Assembly: GCA_017397925.1 (NCBI GenBank)
Contig: JAFQHO010000037.1
Location: 1-64,000, forward strand
From: Ruminococcus sp.
GTDB taxonomy: Bacteria; Bacillota; Clostridia; Oscillospirales; Ruminococcaceae
Length of the DNA stretch: 64,000 nt
Direction: 5' to 3'
The notes under the pieces were generated by a model. The model did no database searches. It was not told where the DNA came from and was given only the letters and a program-made list of their open reading frames with translations. Positions within the stretch are counted from its first letter, which is position 1, and every line of letters begins with the position of its first letter. Shown one piece after another: positions 1 to 8,909 of the stretch. The translations under genes and the position numbers were made by a program.

Positions 1-1
1 A

Positions 2-1546
2 AGCCTGAAATATTCTAAAACGCCCACAAAATTCGGGGAATATATACGCAGGTCGGGGGAAATCTTCACAGGTGCAGGGGATTACAGCCTTTTCGCAGTT
101 ATGCAGCGTGGAATTTACGGCATTACAGCAGACGGACAGGTTTTACAGCTTCTTGATTTTGCAGGCTCACGAGTAACCTCCAATACTCTCTATGATTTCG
201 CCTATGTGGGTGAGGGAAAATTTGCTGCGTTTTATTCGGGAGATATGGGAGAAACAGCACTTCTGCTTATGACCGTCCGCCCCGATGATTACGTTGAAAC
301 CCGTGAAAAAGTTATTCTTGCCGTTGACGGAATAGATTCGGGGGTTGACAGCTATGCAGGAAATTTCAACAAGTCAAGTGACGAATATGAAATTGAAGTA
401 AGACATTATGAACATGGCTCAGATGACCTTCGTGCTGATGTTCTTTCGGATAGCTCTCCGGATATATACTATTATATGGATCTTGACACAGTTCAGAGTT
501 ACACGAATATAGGCGCATTTGCTGATATGTACGAGCTTATGGACAAATACGGCGGTTTGTCCCGTGAGGATATTATGCCTAACGTCCTTGAAGCCTACGA
601 AACAGGCGGGAAGCTTTACTTTATGTCGGATAAATTCTATGCAAACTGCAATGTAGCGTGGAGCGAGGTGCTTGGCAAAGAGTACAGCAACTGGACAATG
701 GATGAATTTTTCGAGGTTGTTGAAAATATGCCCGAAGATATGTACATAGGCGATAAATGGTCGTTTGACAGCAGACACGGATTATTCTCCTATCTCTGTC
801 AGGATAATGTGGAGCAATGGGTGGATTTTGACAATAACACCTGTGATTTCAATTCCGAAAGTTTCATAAAAACTCTTGAATTATGCCGTGATTTGAAGAT
901 TGTACATGAAGAAATTCCCGATTATGAGAATATGACTGATGAAGAAATGCTCGCTCTGGAGGAATGGAATGCGGTGTTGTTAAAAAATAAGGAGGCTTTG
1001 ATTGGTTGGGGTGGCGGTTCAATGAGCACGTATTCTGTTATGATGTTTGCTCAGCTTTATGGCTTGGGTATAAAAGATGTGACTTTGATAGCAAATCCCA
1101 CAAAAAACGGCGGCGGAACTATAAACGGTCAGAATTATTATTCTGTACTCAGCAGCGGAAACTGCACCGAGGGCGGCTGGGCGTATATGTGCTGGCTGCT
1201 TAGTCAGAAACAACAAGAGCAAGTTTCATACTATTTTTTCCCCGTCCGCAAAGAGTCATTTTATAAATGTACTGAGAAGTTCAAGCAACAAGAGAATGAA
1301 TACAATAAAGGTTCCAGTAATGTAAACGGTTACTCTTATGAATATGACCTTATGGGTATAAATGAACAGTATGATTATAATGTCGGATTTATTGAAAAGT
1401 GCAACAGCCTTGGGGGATTTCGCTCAAAGGTGCGTGAAATTCTTGACGATGAATACAAAAGCTTTGCCGCAGGGGAGGTAACCGCCGAGGAATGTGCGAA
1501 GCGTATACAGAGCAGAATGGAGATATATCTCAGCGAAAATTCATAA
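2..1546 (+). CDS. Extracellular solute-binding protein, N-terminally cut by window edge
   Basis: The reading frame is open from base 2, so the true start lies upstream; the first ATG inside the window is at 101 but has no convincing ribosome-binding site. The first ~95 visible residues have short repeats resembling a beta-propeller (IYGITADGQ, then FAYVGEGKF). After that the protein reads like a family 1 solute-binding protein: a FNK helix start, an SPDIYYY segment, and a long alpha/beta region with many Trp, Tyr and acidic residues typical of sugar binding. It would capture a ligand outside the cell and pass it to an ABC importer, but no importer genes are visible in this window. The next gene follows after 38 bp. 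The family is likely; the ligand and the propeller reading are guesses. Confidence 0.75.
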   Translation, partial: SLKYSKTPTKFGEYIRRSGEIFTGAGDYSLFAVMQRGIYGITADGQVLQLLDFAGSRVTSNTLYDFAYVGEGKFAAFYSGDMGETALLLMTVRPDDYVETREKVILAVDGIDSGVDSYAGNFNKSSDEYEIEVRHYEHGSDDLRADVLSDSSPDIYYYMDLDTVQSYTNIGAFADMYELMDKYGGLSREDIMPNVLEAYETGGKLYFMSDKFYANCNVAWSEVLGKEYSNWTMDEFFEVVENMPEDMYIGDKWSFDSRHGLFSYLCQDNVEQWVDFDNNTCDFNSESFIKTLELCRDLKIVHEEIPDYENMTDEEMLALEEWNAVLLKNKEALIGWGGGSMSTYSVMMFAQLYGLGIKDVTLIANPTKNGGGTINGQNYYSVLSSGNCTEGGWAYMCWLLSQKQQEQVSYYFFPVRKESFYKCTEKFKQQENEYNKGSSNVNGYSYEYDLMGINEQYDYNVGFIEKCNSLGGFRSKVREILDDEYKSFAAGEVTAEECAKRIQSRMEIYLSENS

Positions 1547-1584
1547 TTTACAGCCTGCCCGAATAAAATTTATCGGGTGATGTT

Positions 1585-2721
1585 ATGAGAAAAATAATAG
1601 CTGTTTTTATATCATTTTTCGTGTTATTGACAATGGTTAATCCGTTGTATACTATTGCCGATGATACAACAAATTCCGCAAAAGCATATGTTCTTATGGA
1701 GGCTACCACACAGACTGTCCTCGACGGCGAAAATGCCGATTTGCGGCTGAATGTGGGTTATCTGTCAAAGCTTATGACAATTCTGCTTATAGCTGAGGAT
1801 ATCGAAACGGGAAAATATCTTATGTCAACGGAGCTTACCGCATCCTCAACAGTCACAGGCACAAAGGGGGCGGTGGTGTGGCTTGAAGCAGGGGATAAAA
1901 TGACCGTGGAGGAACTTTTGAAAGCGGTGATTATCGGCAATGCCAACGACGCTGTAACTGTCCTTGCGGAAAAATCGGAGCAGACAATTGATAATTTCAT
2001 TATGCGTATGAATACCGAGGCTTTTGACTTGGGATTGCGTAATACAGCCTTTTTCTCTCCTTACGGCTACTACGATGAAAGGGAATACACAACGGCTCAC
2101 GATATGGCGGTAATATGCTCACAGCTGGCAAAATACGAGTTTCTGCGTCCTTATTTCAAGACCTGGCGTGATTTCGTGAAATCGGGGCAGACGGAGCTTG
2201 TCAGCGAAAACAGGCTCGCCAATACATACGAAAGGCATATCGGCTTCAAGGCGGCACATTCCGAGGAAACGGGGTACAACATAGCTGAGGGCGGTATGGA
2301 TGAATCGGGGACTTGTTATATCGCCGTAGTTATGGGTGCAGACAACGAGGACGATATGTACAGACAGGCGAAAAGCCTTATAAGAAGCGGATTTAACGAC
2401 TATAAATTAACGGCAACGATGTTTCCCGATGAAATGCTTATGCCTATGAAGATACGCGGCGGCTGTGATAATGCGGTGGAAATTGCTCTGAGGCAACAGA
2501 GCAGACTTGTTGTGCCGAAAAGCGTGGGGGAGCTTAGTACAGCTGTAGTTTTGCCCGAATATCTGACGGCTCCTGTAAAAAAAGGACAGGTAATAGGCTC
2601 AGCGGCATTTTACAGCGATAAAAATCTTGTCTGCGAAATAGATATTATTGCAGCAGATAACGTTGAAAAACTGTCGTTGTGGTATATATTCAAAAAAACT
2701 TTGTGCAATATTATTAAATAA
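1585..2721 (+). CDS. D-alanyl-D-alanine carboxypeptidase (S11) family protein, apparently inactive
   Basis: A 378-residue protein with a signal peptide (about residues 1-26) and the layout of DacA/DacF penicillin-binding proteins, which trim peptidoglycan stem peptides. The surrounding family sequence is well kept (KLMTILL, then a GD(K/T)xTVEELL-like stretch, then NDAVTVLAE), but all three catalytic motifs differ: SxxK is Y-L-S-K at 59-62, SxN is N-A-N at 119-121, and KTG is K-A-A at 222-224. The nucleophilic serine is therefore missing. The reading frame is intact, so this looks like a pseudoenzyme rather than a pseudogene. It starts 38 bp after the solute-binding gene with GGTGA as ribosome-binding site, so they are probably co-transcribed. 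It may bind peptidoglycan without cutting it (inference). Confidence 0.8.
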   Translation: MRKIIAVFISFFVLLTMVNPLYTIADDTTNSAKAYVLMEATTQTVLDGENADLRLNVGYLSKLMTILLIAEDIETGKYLMSTELTASSTVTGTKGAVVWLEAGDKMTVEELLKAVIIGNANDAVTVLAEKSEQTIDNFIMRMNTEAFDLGLRNTAFFSPYGYYDEREYTTAHDMAVICSQLAKYEFLRPYFKTWRDFVKSGQTELVSENRLANTYERHIGFKAAHSEETGYNIAEGGMDESGTCYIAVVMGADNEDDMYRQAKSLIRSGFNDYKLTATMFPDEMLMPMKIRGGCDNAVEIALRQQSRLVVPKSVGELSTAVVLPEYLTAPVKKGQVIGSAAFYSDKNLVCEIDIIAADNVEKLSLWYIFKKTLCNIIK

Positions 2722-2786
2722 AGGGGATTGTATTTGTACTGTTTTGACAAAAGTTGTTTATTACGGTAAATCATTCTAAAACCCCC

Positions 2787-2815
2787 TTGCAAAAGTTTTG
2801 GAAATATGGTATAAT
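2787..2815 (+). promoter_or_regulatory. Sigma-A promoter of pgi
   Basis: TTGCAA at 2787-2792 and TATAAT at 2810-2815 are 17 bp apart, with a TG one base upstream of the -10 box (extended -10). A weaker pair, TTGACA at 2744-2749 with TAAATC 17 bp later, lies upstream. Confidence 0.85.
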
Positions 2816-2875
2816 TATGTAGATAATTTTATAGTGCGGTTAGGTTTGCTTATCCGCATATTGGAGGTACATACA

Positions 2876-4210
2876 ATGTCATTAAAGCTTAACACAAAAT
2901 ATCTTCAGGATTTTGTAAATGCCGACGAAATGGCAGGCATCAAGGCACAGGTTGAAACTGCTGCTGATATGCTTCACAATAAATCTGGTCTCGGCAACGA
3001 TTTCCTCGGTTGGGTAAATCTTCCCACAGATTATGATAAAGAGGAATTTGCACGTATAAAGGCTGCTGCTGAGAAAATCAAGTCCAATTCCGATATCCTC
3101 ATCGTTATCGGTATCGGCGGTTCATACCTCGGTGCAAGAGCTGCTATCGAGCTTCTCAAATCGCCTTTCTACAACAATATGAAGAAGGATACACCTGACA
3201 TCTACTATGTTGGAAACAGCATCAATCCTACATACCTCAACGAGGTTATCGCTCTTTGTGAGGGTAAGGATTTCTCTGTAAACGTAATTTCAAAGTCAGG
3301 TACAACAACTGAGCCTGCACTTGCTTTCAGAATCTTCAAGAAAATGGTTGAGGATAAGTACGGCAAGGAAGAGGCTAAGAACCGTATTTTTGCTACAACT
3401 GACAAGGCAAGAGGAACACTTAAGAATCTCTCCGACGCTGAGGGTTACGAAACATTTGTAATTCCTGATGATGTTGGCGGACGTTTCTCCGTTCTTACAG
3501 CTGTTGGTCTGCTTCCTATCGCTGTTGCAGGCTGCGATATCGACGCTCTTATGAAGGGCGCTGCAAAGGCTCAGGCTGAGCTTTGCGCTGATTTCGATAA
3601 CAACGACTGCTACAAGTACGCTGCTCTCAGAAATATCCTCTACAGAAAGGGCAAGTCCGTGGAAATGCTCGTTTCCTACGATCCAAGCTTCGTAATGATG
3701 TCTGAGTGGTACAAGCAGCTCTTCGGCGAGAGCGAGGGTAAGGATAACAAGGGTATCTTCCCTGCATCCGTTACATTCTCTACAGACCTTCACTCTATGG
3801 GACAGTATATCCAGGACGGTGCAAGAATTATGTTCGAGACTGTTGTTGATATCAAGACTCCCAAGCAGGATCTTTTCCTTGAAGCTGACGAGGAAAATCT
3901 TGACGGTCTTAACTTCCTCACAAACCAGAATATGTCTGTTGTAAACCGCAAGGCATTTGAGGGTACTGTTCTCGCTCACACAGAGGGCGGCGTACCAAAT
4001 ATGATTCTTGAGCTTGCTGATACAACTGAGGAAAGCGTAGGATATATGATTTACTTCTTCGAGAAGGCTTGTGCAATTTCAGGCTATGTTCTCGGTGTAA
4101 ATCCCTTCAATCAGCCCGGTGTTGAGAGCTACAAGTCAAATATGTTCGCTCTCCTCGGAAAGCCCGGTTATGAGGGCGCAAAGGCTGAGCTGGAGGCTAA
4201 ACTTGGCTAA
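2876..4210 (+). CDS. pgi: Glucose-6-phosphate isomerase
   Basis: Interconverts glucose 6-phosphate and fructose 6-phosphate in the cytoplasm. The 444 residues match the short Firmicute form. Visible signatures are GGSYLGARA near residue 80, SKSGTTTEP (sugar-phosphate binding) and the PGI signature [15 protein letters not shown] chose the ATG at 2876 because GGAGGT lies 7 bases upstream; an upstream in-frame ATG at 2798 falls inside the promoter and would add 26 unrelated residues. It has its own strong promoter. The next gene follows after 90 bp containing a small GCAGC/GCTGC hairpin without a T-tract, so read-through is possible. Confidence 0.96.
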   Translation: MSLKLNTKYLQDFVNADEMAGIKAQVETAADMLHNKSGLGNDFLGWVNLPTDYDKEEFARIKAAAEKIKSNSDILIVIGIGGSYLGARAAIELLKSPFYNNMKKDTPDIYYVGNSINPTYLNEVIALCEGKDFSVNVISKSGTTTEPALAFRIFKKMVEDKYGKEEAKNRIFATTDKARGTLKNLSDAEGYETFVIPDDVGGRFSVLTAVGLLPIAVAGCDIDALMKGAAKAQAELCADFDNNDCYKYAALRNILYRKGKSVEMLVSYDPSFVMMSEWYKQLFGESEGKDNKGIFPASVTFSTDLHSMGQYIQDGARIMFETVVDIKTPKQDLFLEADEENLDGLNFLTNQNMSVVNRKAFEGTVLAHTEGGVPNMILELADTTEESVGYMIYFFEKACAISGYVLGVNPFNQPGVESYKSNMFALLGKPGYEGAKAELEAKLG

Positions 4211-4300
4211 GATTGGCTGAGCAGCTAAGCTGCTGTGCTGACTTATATATTCAAGATACAATAAATCTCTCTGCTGAAAGGCGGGGAAAGGAGAAAAAAT

Positions 4301-4708
4301 ATGATTAAGCTTATTACAGGTAAAAAAGGTACAGGAAAAACAAAAATAATCATCGACCAGATCAACGAGGCAGTTAAATCCACAAACGGAAATATTGTTT
4401 GTATTGAAAAAGGCGATAACATCAGACGTTCTATCAGCTACAAGGTAAGATGGTGCGACGTTGAGCAGTTCGGCGTTGAGGGTATGGATTCTTTCTATGG
4501 CTTCGTAGCAGGTATGCTCGCTGGTAACTATGATATTAAGGATATCTTCGTTGACGGTATCTTCAAGATCGTTGGCAGAGATTACGAGGCTTTCGGCAAG
4601 ATGCTCGAAAAGCTTGACAAGCTCACAGGTGATGATTCTGTAATTACATTCACAGTTTCTGCTGATGAGGCTGAGCTTTCTGAGAACGTTAAGCAGTTCA
4701 TCAAGTAA
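4301..4708 (+). CDS. Small P-loop nucleotide-binding protein, function unknown
   Basis: A 135-residue cytoplasmic protein beginning with a P-loop (GKKGTGKT, residues 7-14). A hydrophobic strand ending in Asp (DIFVDGI) is a possible Walker B. The C-terminal half is helical and charged. A good AAGGAG site precedes the ATG. I recall similar short ATP-binding proteins in Clostridia without a known role. It sits between pgi and the DUF177-rpmF operon, which has its own promoter, so it probably shares the pgi transcript. There is no room for lid or sensor domains of larger P-loop families. Nucleotide binding is likely; hydrolysis and partner are unknown. Confidence 0.75.
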   Translation: MIKLITGKKGTGKTKIIIDQINEAVKSTNGNIVCIEKGDNIRRSISYKVRWCDVEQFGVEGMDSFYGFVAGMLAGNYDIKDIFVDGIFKIVGRDYEAFGKMLEKLDKLTGDDSVITFTVSADEAELSENVKQFIK

Positions 4709-4743
4709 TTGTCTGTTTTTGAAGTAAATTTTTCCGATATCTC

Positions 4744-4772
4744 TTGACATACGGAAAAAAATAGTGTATAAT
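4744..4772 (+). promoter_or_regulatory. Consensus sigma-A promoter of the DUF177-rpmF-der-gltX operon
   Basis: TTGACA at 4744-4749 and TATAAT at 4767-4772, both perfect, with a 17-bp spacer. No terminator is seen until 12987, so this may drive eight genes. Confidence 0.9.
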
Positions 4773-4804
4773 ATACTTTGTAATGCTTTGAAGGATTTTT
4801 TAGT

Positions 4805-5260
4805 ATGATAATTAATTTAAAGCAGCTTTTCAGCATCACAGGCGAGTCAAAAGAATTTGACTACAGCATTGAAGCTTCGGAGCTTTCGGATATCAAGGGC
4901 TTTAATTTCAGCTCTCCAATTTCCGTAGGTGGTAAGATTTATAACAAGGCAGGCGTTGTCTACCTTAAATATAATCTTTCCTTTTCTATGCTTTCGGAGT
5001 GTGACAGATGCTTAAAGGAAATGGAAATTCCTTATTCCTTCGACTGTGACCATATTGTAGTTCCCTCTGTAAGCGGCGATAACGATGAGTATATCGTGGC
5101 AGACGGCGAGAACCTTGAGCTGAATGAAATTGCAGTAACCGATATGCTGCTTCAACTGCCCACAAAGGTGCTTTGCAGTGAAGACTGTAAGGGCTTGTGT
5201 ATGGTGTGCGGAGCTGACTTGAATGAGGGCGACTGCGAACATCAAATAACCGAGTCGTGA
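4805..5260 (+). CDS. DUF177 (YceD-type) protein
   Basis: A 151-residue protein of the DUF177/YceD family, which is almost always encoded just before rpmF; family members have been linked to 23S rRNA or large-subunit maturation. The sequence shows two cysteine clusters: C66 and C69 (CDRC), and C124, C128, C132, C135 and C144 near the C-terminus, suggesting bound zinc. The start codon is 33 bp after the -10 box, giving a short leader. L32 follows after 24 bp. Family assignment rests on gene order and the cysteine pattern; molecular function is not visible in the sequence. Confidence 0.9.
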   Translation: MIINLKQLFSITGESKEFDYSIEASELSDIKGFNFSSPISVGGKIYNKAGVVYLKYNLSFSMLSECDRCLKEMEIPYSFDCDHIVVPSVSGDNDEYIVADGENLELNEIAVTDMLLQLPTKVLCSEDCKGLCMVCGADLNEGDCEHQITES

Positions 5261-5284
5261 GACTCTTTATAAGGAGGTGCCAAA

Positions 5285-5470
5285 ATGGCTGTACCAAAGA
5301 GAAAAACTTCTAAGGCAAGACGTGACAAGAGACGTTCTGCTGTTTGGAAGCTCAATACACCTGCAATGTCCAAGTGCGATAACTGCGGTGCTTTAAAGGC
5401 TCCCCACAAGGTTTGCAAGAACTGTGGATTCTACAAGGGCGTTAAGGTTTTAAATCTGGATGAAGAATAA
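5285..5470 (+). CDS. rpmF: 50S ribosomal protein L32
   Basis: A 61-residue basic protein beginning MAVPKRKTSKARRDKRR, the usual L32 start. It has four cysteines, C31-x2-C34 and C44-x2-C47, as in zinc-binding L32 forms; a zinc-independent paralogue would lack these. It has a strong AAGGAGGTG ribosome-binding site and is the second gene of the operon, directly after DUF177. Confidence 0.97.
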   Translation: MAVPKRKTSKARRDKRRSAVWKLNTPAMSKCDNCGALKAPHKVCKNCGFYKGVKVLNLDEE

Positions 5471-5539
5471 TCAATTTCAGATACGAGGAGGAGAGGAGGC
5501 GTAGTCTTCTCTCCTTTTTACTTTACAGGAGGGTTAAGT

Positions 5540-6835
5540 ATGGTTAAAATTAAATCTGTTATAAATGGCTCTCCTGCTTATGAGTGCGGTATTGCAGAGG
5601 GCGACATACTTGTAAGTATCAACGGCAATACTATCAAGGATGTTCTTGATTATATGTACTATGCCGCTGATGTTAATGTAGAAATCGGCATTTTGCGCAA
5701 CGGCGAGGAAATGAAATTTACTGCCCGAAAGGATGAATATGACGATTTAGGCCTTGAATTTGATACATTCCTTATGGACAGCAAACGGAGATGCTCAAAT
5801 AAGTGCGTTTTCTGCTTTATCGACCAGATGCCGCCAGGTATGCGTGAAACCCTCTATTTCAAGGACGATGACGCACGTCTTTCGTTTTTGCAGGGAAATT
5901 ACGTTACGCTTACTAATCTGAAAGACGAAGACATCGACCGCATTATTAAAATGAAGCTGAATATCAACGTATCTGTGCATACCACAAATCCCGAACTTCG
6001 TGTAAAGATGATGGGAAACAGATTTGCAGGGGAGAAGCTGAAATATATCCGCCGCCTTGCAGAAAACGGTATCAGCCTCAATTGTCAGGTTGTATGCTGT
6101 CCCGATTTGAATGACGGGGACGAGCTGAGAAGAACCCTCAGTGATTTAGGCGGGCTTATGCCTAATATCAGCAGTATGGCTGTCGTACCGGTGGGAGTTA
6201 CGAAATACAGGGAAAATCTCTTTCCGCTGAAAACCTTTGATAAAAAGGGGGCAGGGGAGACCATTGATATTATCGAGGAATTTCAGACTGAATTCCTTGA
6301 AAAATACGGTACAAGAGTTGTATTCCCCTCCGATGAATTTTTCCTGACAGCAGAGCGTGAATTGCCGGATATGGCATATTATGAGGATTTCCCTCAGTTT
6401 GAAAACGGCGTTGGTATGCTTCGTTCACTTATTGATGAGTTTGAAAATGCTCTTGAGGATGCGGAATATAACGGCGACGAAAGACATATTACCATAGCCA
6501 CAGGATATTGTCCGTATCCTGTAATAAAACGGCTTTGTGACAGCGTTGAAAATAAATTCAGCAGTATAAAAATTGATGTTGTGCCGATACGGAATGACTT
6601 TTTCGGCAATACTATAACAGTAACTGGACTTATAACCGCAGGGGACCTTATATCTCAGCTGAAAGGCAGAGATAATGGTACAGAGCTGCTTATATCCCAG
6701 TGTATGCTTATGCAGAACAGCAATATTTTCCTTGACGATAAGACTATATCCGATGTGGAAAATGAACTTGATATAAAGATAAAAGCTACTCAGAATGACG
6801 GATATGATTTACTTGACGCTATTCTGGGTGTGTAA
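5540..6835 (+). CDS. PDZ-radical SAM-DUF512 protein
   Basis: A 431-residue protein with three parts: an N-terminal PDZ-like domain (about 1-65, SPAYECGIAEGDILVSING), a radical-SAM-type cluster motif C85-x3-C89-x2-C92, and a C-terminal DUF512 region. Genes of this type are regularly found next to der in Firmicutes, as here (20 bp upstream of der). The CxxxCxxC cluster implies a 4Fe-4S centre and S-adenosylmethionine chemistry, but I know of no established substrate. It follows rpmF by 69 bp, with GGAGG before the ATG. Confidence 0.88.
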   Translation: MVKIKSVINGSPAYECGIAEGDILVSINGNTIKDVLDYMYYAADVNVEIGILRNGEEMKFTARKDEYDDLGLEFDTFLMDSKRRCSNKCVFCFIDQMPPGMRETLYFKDDDARLSFLQGNYVTLTNLKDEDIDRIIKMKLNINVSVHTTNPELRVKMMGNRFAGEKLKYIRRLAENGISLNCQVVCCPDLNDGDELRRTLSDLGGLMPNISSMAVVPVGVTKYRENLFPLKTFDKKGAGETIDIIEEFQTEFLEKYGTRVVFPSDEFFLTAERELPDMAYYEDFPQFENGVGMLRSLIDEFENALEDAEYNGDERHITIATGYCPYPVIKRLCDSVENKFSSIKIDVVPIRNDFFGNTITVTGLITAGDLISQLKGRDNGTELLISQCMLMQNSNIFLDDKTISDVENELDIKIKATQNDGYDLLDAILGV

Positions 6836-6855
6836 CAGAAAGGAGATGTAAATTT

Positions 6856-8184
6856 ATGTCTTTACCCATAGTTGCAGTTGTGGGACGACCTAACGTGGGA
6901 AAATCCACACTGTTCAACAAGCTTATAGGTCAGAGGTTATCTATTGTGGAGGATACCCCGGGTGTAACCCGTGACCGTATATATTCAAAGTGCGAATGGC
7001 GTGATAAGCAGTTTATGGTGGTTGATACAGGCGGTATCGAGCCTGACAGCAACGATGTAATTCTTGCTCAGATGCGCCGCCAGTCACAGCTTGCCATTGA
7101 CAAGGCTGATGTTATTATCCTTGTAACAGATATCCGCTGCGGAGTTACAGCCGATGATTACGCCGTTGCAGATATGCTCCAGAAAAGCGGAAAGCCTGTT
7201 GTTCTCTGCGTTAATAAGGTTGACAGCCTTGGCGAGCCTCCGTTGGAGCTTTACGAGTTCTACAACTTAGGTCTTGGTGAACCATATCCTGTTTCTTCCG
7301 TACACGGTCACGGAACAGGTGATATGCTTGACGAGGTATACAAGCTTCTTCCAAGCGGTGAAACTGAGGATTATGACGATGAATACATCAAGGTTGCAGT
7401 AATCGGCAAGCCTAATGCAGGCAAATCTTCACTTATAAATAAAATTGCAGGTGAGGAGCGTGTTATCGTTTCTGATATTGCAGGTACAACCCGTGATTCA
7501 ACGGATACTGTAATAGAAAATGAGTATGGTAAATTTGTATTCATTGACACCGCAGGAATTCGTAAAAAGTCAAAGGTTACTGAGAAAATCGAGCATTACA
7601 GCGTTCTCCGTGCCTATATGGCCGTTGATCGTTCAGATGTATGCGTTATTATGCTTGACGCTACAGAGGGCTTTACAGAGCAGGACTCCAAGGTTGCAGG
7701 ATATGCCCACGAACAGGGAAAAGCCTGTGTTGTAGCTGTAAATAAGTGGGATTTAGTTGAAAAGGACGACAAGACAATGCAGGAATTCCGCACAAAGCTT
7801 GAAAATGATTTCAGCTTTATGTCCTATGTGCCTTTTGTATTTATTTCCGCAAAGACAGGTCAGCGTATCAATAAGCTCTATGAGCTTATAAAATATACCA
7901 ATGACCAGAACAGTATGAGAATATCAACAGGAATGTTAAACGATGTTCTTGCATATGCTACTACAAGGGTGCAGCCTCCTTCTGATAAGGGTAAGCGTCT
8001 TAAAATATACTATATGACACAGCCCTCTACAAAGCCGCCTACCTTTGTTACATTTGTAAATAAGGCAGACCTTTTCCATTTTTCTTACAGAAGATATATT
8101 GAAAATCAGATCCGTTCAACATTTGGATTAGAAGGAACTCCTGTCCGCTTTGTTGTTCGTGAAAGAGGAGGTAACGATAAATAA
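6856..8184 (+). CDS. der: Ribosome biogenesis GTPase Der (EngA)
   Basis: Has the tandem GTPase architecture unique to Der: first G1 loop GRPNVGKST at residues 10-18 and second GKPNAGKSS near residue 184, each followed by DTxG and NKxD motifs, then a KH-like C-terminal domain (RVQPPSDKGKRLKIYY). The 442-residue length is normal. It acts in assembly of the 50S subunit. AGAAAGGAG lies ahead of the ATG. Its stop codon overlaps the plsY start by one base (TAATG), indicating coupled translation. Confidence 0.98.
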   Translation: MSLPIVAVVGRPNVGKSTLFNKLIGQRLSIVEDTPGVTRDRIYSKCEWRDKQFMVVDTGGIEPDSNDVILAQMRRQSQLAIDKADVIILVTDIRCGVTADDYAVADMLQKSGKPVVLCVNKVDSLGEPPLELYEFYNLGLGEPYPVSSVHGHGTGDMLDEVYKLLPSGETEDYDDEYIKVAVIGKPNAGKSSLINKIAGEERVIVSDIAGTTRDSTDTVIENEYGKFVFIDTAGIRKKSKVTEKIEHYSVLRAYMAVDRSDVCVIMLDATEGFTEQDSKVAGYAHEQGKACVVAVNKWDLVEKDDKTMQEFRTKLENDFSFMSYVPFVFISAKTGQRINKLYELIKYTNDQNSMRISTGMLNDVLAYATTRVQPPSDKGKRLKIYYMTQPSTKPPTFVTFVNKADLFHFSYRRYIENQIRSTFGLEGTPVRFVVRERGGNDK

Positions 8185-8858
8185 TGAAAGTTATATTTGC
8201 ATTGCTTATAGCCGCTGCACTTGGCTATTTCTTGGGAAGTCTTAATTTTTCCATAATTGTTGTAAAGCTTCTTAAAGGCAGGGATATCAGAACTGTCGGA
8301 AGCAGAAACGCTGGTCTTACAAATACCTACCGCTGTTTCGGCCCTCAGTGTGCGGCACTTACTCTTGTGGGTGACCTTCTGAAAGGCGTTGTTGCCGTAC
8401 TTCTTTCACAGCTTTTTGCAAGTATGCTCAAAGTGGGGTTTGCTCCCGATAATGAAGTGAAGTACATCGGATTTATTGCAGGATTTTTTGCAATTCTCGG
8501 TCATGTATTCCCCATATATTATGGTTTCAAGGGCGGTAAAGGCGTTCTTGTCGGAGTTGCTTCGTTTCTTCCCATTGAACCGAGAGTTTTCCTTACACTT
8601 TTAATAATTTTCATAGTTGTTTTTGTAATTTCAAGATACGTTTCCGTTTCTTCCATAATGGGAGCCGCAGCAGCACCTTTTGCCATATTCTTTATGTCTC
8701 TTATCGTAGACGGCGCAGGATTCGGAAGAAGTCTGCTGTATATGCTTCTCTGCATACCTATGGCAGGAATGGTTGTGTATATGCATCGTTCAAATATTGA
8801 GCGTTATATGGAAGGCACTGAATCAAAGTTTACTTTTAAATTTAATAAAAATCAGTAA
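8184..8858 (+). CDS. plsY: Glycerol-3-phosphate acyltransferase PlsY
   Basis: Membrane enzyme that moves an acyl group from acyl-phosphate to glycerol 3-phosphate, the first step of phospholipid synthesis. The 224 residues hold several membrane segments and three conserved PlsY motifs: GSRNAGLTN (family GSxNxGxTN), FKGGKGV, and a C-terminal HRSNIERYMEGTE. GpsA, which makes its glycerol-3-phosphate substrate, is the next gene, 51 bp on. A 12-bp palindrome (8869-8880) lies between them. Confidence 0.96.
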   Translation: MKVIFALLIAAALGYFLGSLNFSIIVVKLLKGRDIRTVGSRNAGLTNTYRCFGPQCAALTLVGDLLKGVVAVLLSQLFASMLKVGFAPDNEVKYIGFIAGFFAILGHVFPIYYGFKGGKGVLVGVASFLPIEPRVFLTLLIIFIVVFVISRYVSVSSIMGAAAAPFAIFFMSLIVDGAGFGRSLLYMLLCIPMAGMVVYMHRSNIERYMEGTESKFTFKFNKNQ

Positions 8859-8868
8859 TCTATTCAGG

Positions 8869-8880
8869 TGAGGATCCTCA
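8869..8880. repeat. 12-bp palindrome between plsY and gpsA
   Basis: TGAGGATCCTCA, flanked by TCTAT and ATAGA, could form a longer imperfect hairpin. There is no T-tract, so it is more likely an mRNA processing or stability hairpin than a terminator. Confidence 0.5.
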
Positions 8881-8909
8881 GATAGATTGACGGAAAGGGA
8901 GGTATATCA

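Noticed and set aside
2798-2875. N-terminal extension of pgi
   Set aside because: The extra codons overlap the promoter; GGAGGT selects the ATG at 2876.
3296-3979. 227-residue minus-strand frame inside pgi
   Set aside because: Fully antisense to a certain gene with strongly biased codons; such shadow frames are common in that case, and no promoter or ribosome-binding site is seen.
4213-4235. Terminator after pgi
   Set aside because: A GCAGC/GCTGC hairpin is present but has no T-tract, so it is not called as a terminator.
4136-4750. 204-residue minus-strand frame
   Set aside because: Antisense to the end of pgi and the P-loop gene and crosses their junction; no family resemblance.
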